Positions 1 to 5,796 of a DNA stretch of 12,415 bases are shown here, one piece after another. The DNA comes from Chloroflexota bacterium (GTDB lineage: Bacteria; Chloroflexota; Limnocylindria; Limnocylindrales; CSP1-4). The notes under the pieces were generated by a model, which did no database searches, was not told the origin of the DNA, and saw only the letters and a program-made list of their open reading frames with translations. Location of the stretch: positions 1 through 12,415 of the forward strand of contig JAJYGK010000153.1 in assembly GCA_021790715.1 (NCBI GenBank), given 5' to 3'. The stretch's first letter is position 1. Every line of letters begins with the position of its first letter. Position numbers and translations under genes: made by a program.

Positions 1-23
1 GGACCGCCGGCTCGCGTGTTCGG

Positions 24-45
24 GCGGCTGCGCGGCGGCTGCGCG
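24..45. repeat. 11-bp perfect tandem repeat, two copies
   Basis: GCGGCTGCGCG occurs twice back to back (24-34 and 35-45). It lies in the first 80 bases, downstream of the leftward LysM gene, where I recognise no gene. A second short direct repeat, GGCCGCGGTC, occurs at 51-60 and 73-82. In DNA this GC-rich such repeats can arise by chance or slippage, and no function is evident. Confidence 0.5.
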
Positions 46-80
46 CCGATGGCCGCGGTCCGGGCGCGGTCGGGCCGCGG

Positions 81-1235
81 TCAGGGCGCCCCGGACGCCG
101 GTGCGGCGGGTGCCGGCGTCGGGATGTTGACCCTGTCGCCGATCGACAGCGAGTTGGGGTTCTTGATCTGCGGGTTGGCCTTCAGGATCTGCGCGATGGT
201 GAGCCCGTACTTCGAGGCGATCGCCGAGAGCGTGTCTCCCTGCACGACGGTGTAGACGATCGGCGTGGGCGCCGGGACCGGAGTGGCCACGGCCGCGGCG
301 GACGCGGACGCGACGGGTGTCGGCGTGGAGAACGGCGTGGGAGCCGGCGCGACCCCGAAGAGGCCGGGCAGCACGGTCGGGGCGAGGAAGAGCACGAAGG
401 CCGCCAGGATCAGCGCAGCGAGGCCGAGCCACAGGACGGACACGTTCGGCAGGCGCGCCGGCACGTGGAGCGTGGGGTATGCCTCACGGCGCGCGGGTCG
501 CTCCCAGTCGGGGACGTCGGCGTCCGGATCCGACGAGCTGCGCCTCGGGAGGGCCGGCTCCTCCCAGGCCACGCCCCGGCGCGGACGCTCGGCGCGCGAC
601 CGATCTCCCGGCCGATCGCCCGTTCGATCTCCGGGCACGCGGTCCCCGGGGGAGACCACGGTTCCCGCCGCCGCAACGCGACCCTCGGGCGACTGCCGGA
701 CTCCCAGCGCCATGCGGTCGCGCCGGGCGGCGAGGAAGGGCGGGACGTCGGGTGCGGCGTGCGGCGCATCATCGCGTCCGGCGCCGGACGCTTCCGCTCC
801 CGCCCGCCGCGGCGACGGCGGTTCGTCCGGGTCGGAGGCGGTCTCCTGCCACTCGCCTGCGGGGGACCACCTGCCGCCCTCCTCCCACAGGCCTCCGCCG
901 CGCTGGACGCCGGCCGCCGGGCGTTCCTCGGGCGCGGTACCCGATCCCGCGCGGCCCGCCCCACCGTCGGCGGGGAGGATCGCGGAGGGGCGTTCCTCCG
1001 GCGCGACGCGCGCGGACTCGTGCCGGGCCCAGTCCTGGAAGGTCGGGCACACCGCAAACGTGGCCTGCAGGCAGTACTGCTGCTGGTGCGCGATCGCGCG
1101 GGGGGACGGTTCCCGATCGGCGAAGCACCGGTGGCGCCGGTCCGGGACCGCAAACCGCGTTCCCCGGTCCTCGGCGAGCCCGAGGAACGGGCAGGCCAGC
1201 GATCGGTCCATGCCCTCGGCCTGCCCATCCTGCAT
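81..1235 (-). CDS. Membrane-anchored LysM protein with N-terminal four-cysteine module
   Basis: Predicted 384-residue protein. Residues 9-65 form a compact module with Cys15, Cys37, Cys55 and Cys63 (CPFLGL near residue 15, HRC at 37, QQYCL at 55, CPTF at 63). I recall similar modules at the start of LysM proteins in Chloroflexota but know no assigned function; metal binding or disulfides are possible. A long low-complexity charged/proline-rich stretch follows (about 70-255, including GDR repeats near 198-211). Then come a transmembrane helix (about 265-288), a Pro/Thr/Ala linker and one C-terminal LysM domain (about 327-371, with YTVVQGDTLSAIASKYGL and the closing GDRVNIP). The N-terminus is probably cytoplasmic and the LysM domain outside, binding peptidoglycan or related glycans. 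I chose ATG 1235 because a TATCAT hexamer lies exactly six bases upstream, fitting leaderless initiation. ATG 1211 (376 residues) is the alternative. Further upstream extension to 1391 gives non-protein-like arginine-rich sequence. It is divergent from sodN. Confidence 0.82.
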   Translation of the reverse strand: MQDGQAEGMDRSLACPFLGLAEDRGTRFAVPDRRHRCFADREPSPRAIAHQQQYCLQATFAVCPTFQDWARHESARVAPEERPSAILPADGGAGRAGSGTAPEERPAAGVQRGGGLWEEGGRWSPAGEWQETASDPDEPPSPRRAGAEASGAGRDDAPHAAPDVPPFLAARRDRMALGVRQSPEGRVAAAGTVVSPGDRVPGDRTGDRPGDRSRAERPRRGVAWEEPALPRRSSSDPDADVPDWERPARREAYPTLHVPARLPNVSVLWLGLAALILAAFVLFLAPTVLPGLFGVAPAPTPFSTPTPVASASAAAVATPVPAPTPIVYTVVQGDTLSAIASKYGLTIAQILKANPQIKNPNSLSIGDRVNIPTPAPAAPASGAP

Positions 1236-1241
1236 GGCCGC

Positions 1242-1247
1242 ATGATA
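1242..1247 (-). promoter_or_regulatory. -10-like hexamer for the leftward LysM gene (leaderless type)
   Basis: On the minus strand TATCAT is followed by exactly six bases and then ATG (1235-1233). This spacing would start transcription at or near the start codon. There is no Shine-Dalgarno sequence before this ATG. No convincing -35 is visible. The same hexamer and spacing occur before the LysM gene at 4690. Confidence 0.5.
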
Positions 1248-1294
1248 CAGATGCGTGGTGTTTGCCACGGCGCCTCGTGGCCGACGGAGCCGGG

Positions 1295-1342
1295 CGAACG
1301 GGTGGCCCGCGACGGCCGAACGGCGAACGGCCCGTCGCGGGC
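1295..1342. repeat. 11-bp inverted repeat with CGAACGG heptamer repeats, upstream of sodN
   Basis: GCCCGCGACGG (1305-1315) is perfectly complementary to CCGTCGCGGGC (1332-1342), separated by a 16-base loop. The loop holds two tandem copies of CGAACGG (1317-1323 and 1324-1330), and a third copy sits at 1295-1301. The element lies between the divergent LysM and sodN starts, ending 14 bases before the motif shared with osmC. It could be an operator or a transcription-blocking hairpin; neither is proven. Confidence 0.45.
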
Positions 1343-1355
1343 GCCGCCGTGCACG

Positions 1356-1367
1356 CTGTGGCACGAT
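1356..1367 (+). promoter_or_regulatory. Shared motif CTGTGGCACGAT, probable sodN promoter element
   Basis: The 12 bases CTGTGGCACGAT, then three variable bases and CCGG, lie 38 bases before the sodN start. The same 12 bases plus N3-CCGG occur before osmC (5931-5949). CACGAT has the A2 and T6 expected of a -10 hexamer, so this may be a promoter core, with the upstream CTGTGG as an extended part or activator contact. No clear -35 is seen. Confidence 0.5.
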
Positions 1368-1405
1368 GAGCCGGACGTCGAACCACAGCACTGAGGAGTC
1401 GAGCC

Positions 1406-1840
1406 GTGCTTCGCGAACGAATCGCCGCGGTGGCCCGCCCGCGCCACACCGTCCACGCGCACTGCGACATCCCGTGCGGCATCTACGACCCGCACGGCGC
1501 CGAGATCGGCGCGCGCACCGTCGCCCGGATGGTCGAGCTGATCAACCAGAACCTCGGGGACGATCCCAACCAGCGCAACCAGTTCATGCGCTGCGTCGCC
1601 ATCAAGGAGCAGCACGCCGAGATCGTCAAGCACGAGGTCCGCGTGATCTGGGGCGACTACTTCAAGCCCGAGCACGTCGAGAAGTACCCGCACCTCCACG
1701 ACCTGGTGTGGCGGATCATGAAGCAGGCGGGCAAGTGCAAGCAGACCGTCGACGCGCAGGCGGCCGCCGACCTGCAGGCGCTCGTGAAGGAGTTCGCCGA
1801 CATCTTCTGGGAGACCAAGGGCGGTCGTCCGCAGGCCTGA
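1406..1840 (+). CDS. sodN: Nickel superoxide dismutase precursor
   Basis: Ni-dependent superoxide dismutase, converting superoxide to oxygen and hydrogen peroxide, normally as a homohexamer. The 144-residue precursor has an 18-residue propeptide (MLRERIAAVARPRHTVHA), followed by the diagnostic nickel hook HCDIPCGIYDP. After cleavage this gives His1, Cys2 and Cys6 as ligands, with Asp3 and Tyr9 of the family present. The C-terminal half has the conserved KEQ, DYFKPEH and FWETKG blocks. The start is GTG 1406, supported by GAGGAG at 1393-1398 with 7-base spacing. Compared with the Streptomyces enzyme as I remember it, second-sphere Glu17 is Gly and Arg47 appears to be His, and two extra cysteines are present (mature about 45 and 75). 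This resembles the cyanobacterial-type branch. The stop overlaps the sodX start (TGATG), so the two are surely co-translated. Upstream lie an inverted repeat and a motif shared with osmC. Confidence 0.96.
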   Translation: MLRERIAAVARPRHTVHAHCDIPCGIYDPHGAEIGARTVARMVELINQNLGDDPNQRNQFMRCVAIKEQHAEIVKHEVRVIWGDYFKPEHVEKYPHLHDLVWRIMKQAGKCKQTVDAQAAADLQALVKEFADIFWETKGGRPQA

Positions 1841-2313
1841 TGCCGCGTCGCTCGCCGTCCGTCGCCGCGCCGTCGCGCGGTGTCGGCGATCTCGCGCAGG
1901 CCCGGTTCCGCGCCGGCCTCCGCGTCGGGATCGGCGTCGCCGCCCTCGGGTTCGCCCTCGCGCCGCCGCTGGCACGCCTCGTGCGGAGCTGGCCGCTGCG
2001 GAGCGCGGTGGCGGGCGGCAGCATGCGCCCCACGCTGGAACCCGGCGACTGGCTCCTGGTCGATCCGAGGGCGTACGCGGCGCGCCGTCCCCGGCCGTCC
2101 GACCTCGTGGCGGTGCCGGACCCGACCGAGCCGGCCCGCTGGCTCGTGAAGCGGGTCGTCGACCTGGACGCCGACGGATGGCTGGAGCTGCGCGGCGACA
2201 ACCCGGACGAGTCCACCGACTCGCGCATCTTCGGCACGGTCGACCCGCAGTCGGTCATCGGGCGGCCATGGGCCCGGTACTGGCCGCCGCACCGGCTCGG
2301 GCTCGTGCGCTGA
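1840..2313 (+). CDS. sodX: Nickel-type superoxide dismutase maturation peptidase (S26 signal peptidase-like)
   Basis: 157-residue S26-family serine peptidase that is expected to remove the SodN propeptide and expose the His1 nickel ligand. A hydrophobic helix (about 27-48) precedes the catalytic Ser61 in GGSMRPTLEPGDWLLV. The general-base lysine is Lys104 in WLVKRV. The late signal-peptidase box appears as GDNPDESTDSR (119-129). The length fits the short SodX family rather than full LepB. The start ATG overlaps the sodN TGA by one base, giving translational coupling and so no separate ribosome binding site. The adjacent sodN supports this role over a general signal peptidase. Upstream in-frame sequence extends back to 1255 but runs out of frame through sodN and is not protein-like. 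Confidence 0.92.
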   Translation: MPRRSPSVAAPSRGVGDLAQARFRAGLRVGIGVAALGFALAPPLARLVRSWPLRSAVAGGSMRPTLEPGDWLLVDPRAYAARRPRPSDLVAVPDPTEPARWLVKRVVDLDADGWLELRGDNPDESTDSRIFGTVDPQSVIGRPWARYWPPHRLGLVR

Positions 2314-2343
2314 CGGCCTCCGCTGCGCCGGGGCGCGACCGGG

Positions 2344-2349
2344 TAGCAT
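2344..2349 (+). promoter_or_regulatory. Possible -10 hexamer for tRNA-Cys
   Basis: TAGCAT lies eight bases before the first base of the mature tRNA, a plausible position for a -10 element with transcription starting at the tRNA 5' end or just before it. No recognisable -35 was found, and the site is only 30 bases after the sodX stop, so read-through from sodN-sodX is also possible. Confidence 0.35.
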
Positions 2350-2357
2350 GGATCGGC

Positions 2358-2433
2358 GGCGAGGTGCCCGAGTGGTCAAGGGCGAGGCCCGCAAGGCCTC
2401 TGTTCGCTGGTTCGAGTCCAGCCCTCGCCTCCA
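2358..2433 (+). tRNA. tRNA-Cys (anticodon GCA), with encoded CCA and unusual C33
   Basis: A 76-base cloverleaf can be drawn. The acceptor is GGCGAGG/CCTCGCC (7 bp), followed by T73, the main cysteine identity base, and encoded CCA. The D-arm is CCC/GGG with A14, G15 and G18G19. The anticodon stem is GAGGC/GCCTC, the variable loop TGTTC, and the T-arm GCTGG-TTCGAGT-CCAGC. The anticodon loop reads CCGCAAG, giving GCA at 2391-2393. Two oddities stand out: base 33 (2390) is C instead of the near-universal U, and bases 32 and 38 are C and G and could pair, shortening the loop to five bases (CGCAA). All other arms are intact, so it may be functional, but the loop is abnormal. The short variable region argues against Ser or Leu. 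Confidence 0.88.
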
Positions 2434-2454
2434 TCACCCCCGGGCGACGGAAGG

Positions 2455-3432
2455 TCAGGCCGTCCCCCGCCCCCCCACGAGACCGAAGAGCGCGCCGAGC
2501 TCGCGGATCATGTCGAGATCGCGCGGCAGCAGGTCCTGCAGCATGATCCGCTGCGCACCGGCTTCCCGGTAGCGCTCGACCTGCCGCAGCGCCTCCTCGT
2601 GCGTCCCCAGGATCCAGCGCGGGCGGCGCTCGGCCAGCCACGCCTCTGCTCCGGCCTCGTCGCGGCCGAGCGTACGGAGCAGCGCACCCACGCGCTCCGA
2701 CAGCTCGCCCCGGGTCGGTGCCACGAGCACGCCGACCATCGCCGACCGCACGAGCGTGCCTGGATCGCGTCCGGCCGCCTCGCAGGCGCGCACCACGCGG
2801 TCGAACCCGGCGCGCACCTCATCGGGCCCCGCGCTCGAGATGTTGAACTCGTCGGCCCACGTCGCGGCCAGCCGGGCCGTGCGCGGCTTGCCCTCGCCCC
2901 CCACGATCAGGTTCGGGTGCCTGCGGCCCGCTCGCTCGACCGGGCGCGGCACGAGTCGCGCCCCGCGGAGCTGCCAGTGCGCGCCCTCGAACGACCAGCC
3001 CGGCGGGTCCGCCCAGAACCGATGGACGATCTCGAGCTGCTCTTCGAGCATGTCGAAGCGGGTGCGCACGTCCGGGAACGGGAAGCCGTACTCGGCGTGC
3101 TCCCGCTCGTTCCACCCGGCACCCAGACCGAGCTCCACGCGTCCGCCGGACATCTCGTCCACGGTCGTCACGACCTTGGCGAGGAGCCCCGGGGACCGGA
3201 ACGTGACGGGCGAGACGAGCACGCCCAGCCCGATGCTCCGGGTCTCGCGGGCCAGACCGGCCAGCGTCGTCCATGCGTCGGTCGTGGGCAGCCCGGCCTC
3301 GCCCGGGAAGCTCGTGTAGTGGTCCGACCGGAAGAAGGCCTCGAACCCGGCCGCCTCGGCGGTGCGGGCCAGGGCCAGGATCTCCTCGTAGGCGAGCCCC
3401 TGCTGCGGCTCGGTCATCAGCGCGACGCGCAT
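2455..3432 (-). CDS. LLM-class flavin/F420-dependent oxidoreductase
   Basis: 325-residue luciferase-like (bacterial luciferase superfamily) TIM-barrel oxidoreductase that probably uses reduced coenzyme F420 or FMN; the substrate is unknown. Visible family blocks include the N-terminal strand and EILALARTAEAAGFEAFFRSDHYTS region (1-41), VSPVTFRSPGLLAK (73-86), the hallmark VDEMSGGRVELGLGAGWNEREH (91-112), and NLIVGGEGKPRTARLAATWADEFN (174-197), the phosphate/cofactor-binding part. It most resembles the subgroup of probable F420-dependent enzymes around Rv1855c, which I infer from the GAGWNEREH signature. ATG 3432 is preceded by a purine-rich GAGGGAG site. The open frame continues upstream to 4683, but that sequence is antisense shadow of the DUF4349 gene. 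It converges with tRNA-Cys, leaving 21 bases between. A GATACT sequence about 45 bases upstream of the start could be its -10. Confidence 0.9.
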   Translation of the reverse strand: MRVALMTEPQQGLAYEEILALARTAEAAGFEAFFRSDHYTSFPGEAGLPTTDAWTTLAGLARETRSIGLGVLVSPVTFRSPGLLAKVVTTVDEMSGGRVELGLGAGWNEREHAEYGFPFPDVRTRFDMLEEQLEIVHRFWADPPGWSFEGAHWQLRGARLVPRPVERAGRRHPNLIVGGEGKPRTARLAATWADEFNISSAGPDEVRAGFDRVVRACEAAGRDPGTLVRSAMVGVLVAPTRGELSERVGALLRTLGRDEAGAEAWLAERRPRWILGTHEEALRQVERYREAGAQRIMLQDLLPRDLDMIRELGALFGLVGGRGTA

Positions 3433-3514
3433 CGCTCCCTCGCTCCGTCTCCGCCGGCGGCGGCGTTCCCGGGAGTATCGCCCGTCGGCTCGGATCGGGC
3501 CGGCGGACCGGGTG

Positions 3515-3569
3515 GCGGGTCGGGCCGCCGGCAGTCTGCGGGTCGGGCCGCCGGCAGTGTGCGGGTCGG
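3515..3569. repeat. 23-bp tandem repeat, 2.4 copies
   Basis: The unit GCGGGTCGGGCCGCCGGCAG plus TCT/TGT repeats at 3515-3537 and 3538-3560. The copies differ at one base, and a partial third copy (GCGGGTCGG) covers 3561-3569. It fills the spacer between the DUF4349 stop and the LLM oxidoreductase start. Each unit contains the self-complementary core GCCGGC next to CGGGCC, so it can fold. It may act as a transcript-end structure for the leftward DUF4349 gene, or be simple slippage. Confidence 0.7.
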
Positions 3570-3574
3570 CCCGC
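3561..3574 (-). terminator. Short hairpin just after the DUF4349 stop
   Basis: GCGGG-TCGG-CCCGC forms a 5-bp stem with a four-base loop starting four bases beyond the TAG at 3581-3579 on the minus strand. There is no U-tract, so as an intrinsic terminator it is weak. It may work together with the tandem repeat next to it. Confidence 0.3.
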
Positions 3575-3578
3575 GCTT

Positions 3579-4538
3579 CTACGCGCCCGGCTGGGTACCG
3601 GATGCGGCGTCCGGACCCCAGAGCGGCGCCTCCGGCGGTCGCCTGCCCGCCCGGGCACGCGCCCGACGCGCGACCCACGCGAGCGGAACCGCGATCAGCA
3701 GCAGGACGAGCACGATCGGCAGGCCCACGATCGCGAGCCAGATCCCCGCCGTCGCGAGCCCCTGCCCCAGTCCGATCAACTGGGCGGTCGCGTCGTCGAC
3801 CTGGCGCCCCGGGTCCCAGCCGCTCGTGGCGGCGGTGACCGCCACGACGGGGACCAGGAACGTGGCCGTGAGCGTGCCGAGCGCCGCCTGCTGCTGCAGG
3901 TGCTGCTGCTGCGTGGTCAGCTGCTCGATCTGTCCCTGCACGTCGGTGAGCTGCTGCTGGACGGCCAGCACGTCGGCGATCTTCGTGGCCCGGGCCATGA
4001 TCGCCTGCAGCGCCGACTCGGTCGCGCGCAGGTTCGTGATCCGTGCGCCGAGGTCGAGCACCTGTCCCGTCACCTCGACCGCGCTGGTCTGCTCCTTCTC
4101 GACGTTCGCGGCCACGGCGCGAACCCCGCCGAGCGCCGCATCCCAGGACGCAGCCGGAATGCGGTACGTCACGGTCGCGGTCTGCTGGTCGCCCTGCCCC
4201 GACCGGTCCGAGCCGCTCACGTACCCGCCCGCGGCCGCCACCGCCGCCTGCGCCTTCGCCAGCGCGGCGTCGAGGTTCTTCACGTCCAGCACGAGCGTGC
4301 CGGTCTTCACGATGAGCGTCTCGTCCGGGGCCGGGGCGGCCTTCGTCGACGACTCGTTCGACCCCGCCCCCGATGCATCGAACGCCGGAGCGGCGGCAGG
4401 ACCGGCAGTCGACGCAGGGGCCGCGGAGAGGCCGCCGGCCATGCGTGCCTGCGTGTCGACCGCCGAACTGCTGCACGCGCCGAGCACCAGCGCAACCGCG
4501 AGGACCCGGATCGCCGCGATCCCACTCCGGGCGAACAT
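3579..4538 (-). CDS. DUF4349 domain lipoprotein with C-terminal membrane helix
   Basis: 319-residue predicted lipoprotein. The signal peptide ends in the lipobox LGAC with lipidated Cys22, followed by SSS. After a Ala/Ser/Pro-rich linker (about 25-70) comes the DUF4349 region (about 73-240): TLIVKTGTLVLDVKNLDAAL, a GGYVSGSDRSG turn, and TYRIPAASWDAAL. A Gln-rich coiled coil follows (about 173-218, with QQQHLQQQ). A strong transmembrane helix (about 263-289) is followed by an arginine-rich tail (VARRARARAGRR). So it is tethered at both ends, with the domain outside. The molecular role of DUF4349 is not known to me; envelope association is the safe statement. ATG 4538 is chosen for the excellent GGAGGAAGGAG site eight bases upstream. 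ATG 4574 would put 12 charged residues before the signal peptide. It is divergent from the LysM gene at 4690. Confidence 0.9.
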   Translation of the reverse strand: MFARSGIAAIRVLAVALVLGACSSSAVDTQARMAGGLSAAPASTAGPAAAPAFDASGAGSNESSTKAAPAPDETLIVKTGTLVLDVKNLDAALAKAQAAVAAAGGYVSGSDRSGQGDQQTATVTYRIPAASWDAALGGVRAVAANVEKEQTSAVEVTGQVLDLGARITNLRATESALQAIMARATKIADVLAVQQQLTDVQGQIEQLTTQQQHLQQQAALGTLTATFLVPVVAVTAATSGWDPGRQVDDATAQLIGLGQGLATAGIWLAIVGLPIVLVLLLIAVPLAWVARRARARAGRRPPEAPLWGPDAASGTQPGA

Positions 4539-4677
4539 CCCGCTCGCTCCTTCCTCCGCGACGGTTGGACGCACGAACGACGCAGCGGGACGGCCGCCGG
4601 TTCCCGCAGCCTCGCCCCGTGGCGGCGAAGGCGGCGAGCGGCCTGCGGCCGCCGGTGCGGGACGGGCCTGCCGCCCC

Positions 4678-4683
4678 TATCAT
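4678..4683 (+). promoter_or_regulatory. -10-like hexamer for the LysM gene at 4690 (leaderless type)
   Basis: TATCAT, then six bases, then ATG 4690, with no Shine-Dalgarno sequence. The hexamer and spacing are identical to those of the other LysM gene (minus strand, 1247-1242). Confidence 0.5.
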
Positions 4684-4689
4684 CCGGGC

Positions 4690-5112
4690 ATGTCAGCCGC
4701 GCGCCGCGTCGCCCTCGTCCTGGCCCTTCTCCTGGTCGCGGGCGCCGTCGGGTACGGCCTCGCGTTCCTCTCGGCCGATCTCGTACGGCCCTCCGTGGCC
4801 GATGTCGCAGCCACGCAGGCACCGGGATCCGGCGGCGTGGCGTCCCCCGCGGCCACCGCCGCGCCTCAGCCCTCCACGGAGCCCGCGGCGAGCGGCGCCG
4901 CGACGCCGGCATCGAGCGGCGGGACCGCCGGGGCGTCGAGCGCGCCTGCACCCGGCGCATCGCCGATCGTCCACGTGATCGCCGCCGGCGAGACGCTCAC
5001 CTCGATCGCGGCGAAGTACGGCGTGAGCGTGCAGGCACTCGTGGCCGCCAACCACATCGCCAACCCGGACTCGATCGAGGCGGGCCAGCGGCTCGTGATC
5101 CCGGCGCCCTGA
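4690..5112 (+). CDS. Small membrane-anchored or secreted LysM protein
   Basis: 140-residue protein. Residues 5-27 (RRVALVLALLLVAGAVGYGLAF in outline) form a signal anchor or uncleaved signal peptide. A long Ala/Pro/Ser/Thr linker (about 40-92) follows, then one C-terminal LysM domain (about 94-138) with IAAGETLTSIAAKYGVSVQALVAANHI and the closing GQRLVIPAP. LysM domains bind N-acetylglucosamine polymers such as peptidoglycan. There is no catalytic domain, so it is probably a wall-binding adaptor. The start is the ATG six bases after TATCAT. The open frame extends far upstream to 2599, but that part is antisense to the DUF4349 and LLM genes. It converges on the ArsC-like gene with 16 bases between stops. 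It resembles the C-terminal half of the LysM protein at 81-1235 but lacks its cysteine module. Confidence 0.85.
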   Translation: MSAARRVALVLALLLVAGAVGYGLAFLSADLVRPSVADVAATQAPGSGGVASPAATAAPQPSTEPAASGAATPASSGGTAGASSAPAPGASPIVHVIAAGETLTSIAAKYGVSVQALVAANHIANPDSIEAGQRLVIPAP

Positions 5113-5128
5113 CCACGGGGCGCGGTGC

Positions 5129-5500
5129 TCAGGCGGTGATCCGCACCCAGTCCCGCCAGGCCTCCTCCGCGGCGCCGGCCGTGAACGCGTTCCCGTATCG
5201 CACGAGTGGCAGCCGGAGCAGGGACGGATCGGCCAGCAGCCGCTCCAGCAGGTCGTCCTCGCCGAGCCGCATGTAGCCGAGCCCCAGGTCGCGGTAGCGC
5301 CGCCCGTCGACGTCGACGAGCGCCGTGACGCCGAGGCGCTGGGCGAACCGGCGCAGCTCACCCGGCGCGGGCGGCCGGACGGCCACGTCGACGAAGTGCA
5401 CCGGCACCCGCCGCTCCCTGAAGAAACGGAGCGCCTTCTGCGTGTCGCGCGAGTCGCGGCGGCCGAAGACCTGCACCCCCGGCCGCGGATCAGCCGGCAT
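5129..5500 (-). CDS. ArsC/Spx-like thioredoxin-fold protein without cysteines
   Basis: 123-residue protein of the ArsC/Spx glutaredoxin-like fold. It has an N-terminal strand VQVFGRR (9-15), a helix rich in QKALRFFRERRVPVHFVDV (21-39), the PAPGELRRFAQRLG segment typical of ArsC-family proteins, and LLADPSLLRLPLVRYGN (88-104) matching the ArsC 'P-I-V' cis-proline region. The CxxC or CX5R redox motif expected after the first strand is replaced by GRRDSRDT, and the whole protein contains no cysteine. It therefore cannot be a classical thiol arsenate reductase. A structural, regulatory or ligand-binding role is inferred. ATG 5500 lies eight bases after the ACT-protein stop with no clear ribosome binding site, so translation is probably coupled. 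Databases often label such proteins 'arsenate reductase family', which would overstate the function. Confidence 0.8.
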   Translation of the reverse strand: MPADPRPGVQVFGRRDSRDTQKALRFFRERRVPVHFVDVAVRPPAPGELRRFAQRLGVTALVDVDGRRYRDLGLGYMRLGEDDLLERLLADPSLLRLPLVRYGNAFTAGAAEEAWRDWVRITA

Positions 5501-5508
5501 CGGGTTCG

Positions 5509-5796
5509 CTACCGGGCCTCGACGTCGATTCCGCGCTGCGCCAGCCCGTTCCGCACGCCCTCGAAACCCTCCGAGGGGCCGGCCGCGGAGTCGTGCTCCT
5601 CGAACGCGATTCCGGCGTCGCCCAGGGCGGCACGCGTCGCGCCGTCGTCGGAGGTGGTCAGCATGAGGGCGCCGCCCGTGTCCTCGGCCACGCCGACGAT
5701 GCCGCTGATGTTGATGCCCCGGTCGCCGAGCGTGGAGGCCAGGCGCGCGAGCGAGCCGGGCCGATCGTCGAGCCGGACCGTGAACCAGATCGCCAT
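5509..5796 (-). CDS. ACT-domain protein
   Basis: 95-residue protein whose N-terminal ~65 residues form an ACT domain: FTVRLDDRPGSLARLASTLGDRGINISGI (5-33) is the standard ligand-binding strand-helix signature, with DRPGSLA as the small-molecule loop. Residues 43-68 form the second half, and a short polar tail follows (70-95). Single ACT domains usually sense amino acids or related metabolites and regulate partners. The partner here is unknown, but the next gene, eight bases downstream, is the cysteine-less ArsC-like protein. The start ATG has GGGAGGA about five bases upstream. On the minus strand TACGCT (5893-5888) may be a -10 giving a leader of about 85 bases; this is weak. It is divergent from osmC, with 207 bases between starts. 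Confidence 0.85.
   Translation of the reverse strand: MAIWFTVRLDDRPGSLARLASTLGDRGINISGIVGVAEDTGGALMLTTSDDGATRAALGDAGIAFEEHDSAAGPSEGFEGVRNGLAQRGIDVEAR

Noticed and set aside
265..1394. Several long rightward open frames opposite the LysM gene
   Set aside because: They are rich in Arg, Ala, Pro and Gly with no recognisable domain, as expected of antisense frames in high-GC DNA. The LysM frame has a clear domain structure.
2358..2433. tRNA-Ser or tRNA-Leu reading suggested by the GCCCGAGTGGT D-arm
   Set aside because: The variable region is only five bases, and the anticodon GCA with U73 points to cysteine.
2441..2470. Terminator between tRNA-Cys and the LLM gene
   Set aside because: Only GACGG/CCGTC (5 bp) pairs cleanly, it overlaps the LLM stop codon, and there is no T-run on either strand.
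3888..3915. CTG/CAG trinucleotide run as a repeat element
   Set aside because: It is the coding sequence of the Gln-rich coiled coil of the DUF4349 protein and is explained by that.
3433..4683. N-terminal extension of the LLM oxidoreductase frame to a 742-residue protein
   Set aside because: The upstream part is antisense/other-frame sequence of the DUF4349 gene and is low-complexity Arg/Gly. A good ribosome binding site precedes ATG 3432, where family homology begins.
2599..4689. Extension of the small LysM gene into an 837-residue protein
   Set aside because: The upstream portion is the reverse complement of the LLM and DUF4349 coding sequences. The signal-anchor start at 4690 and the TATCAT element fit a short protein.
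5129..5500. Functional arsenate reductase
   Set aside because: No cysteine is present anywhere in the protein and no ars genes are nearby; only the fold is ArsC-like.
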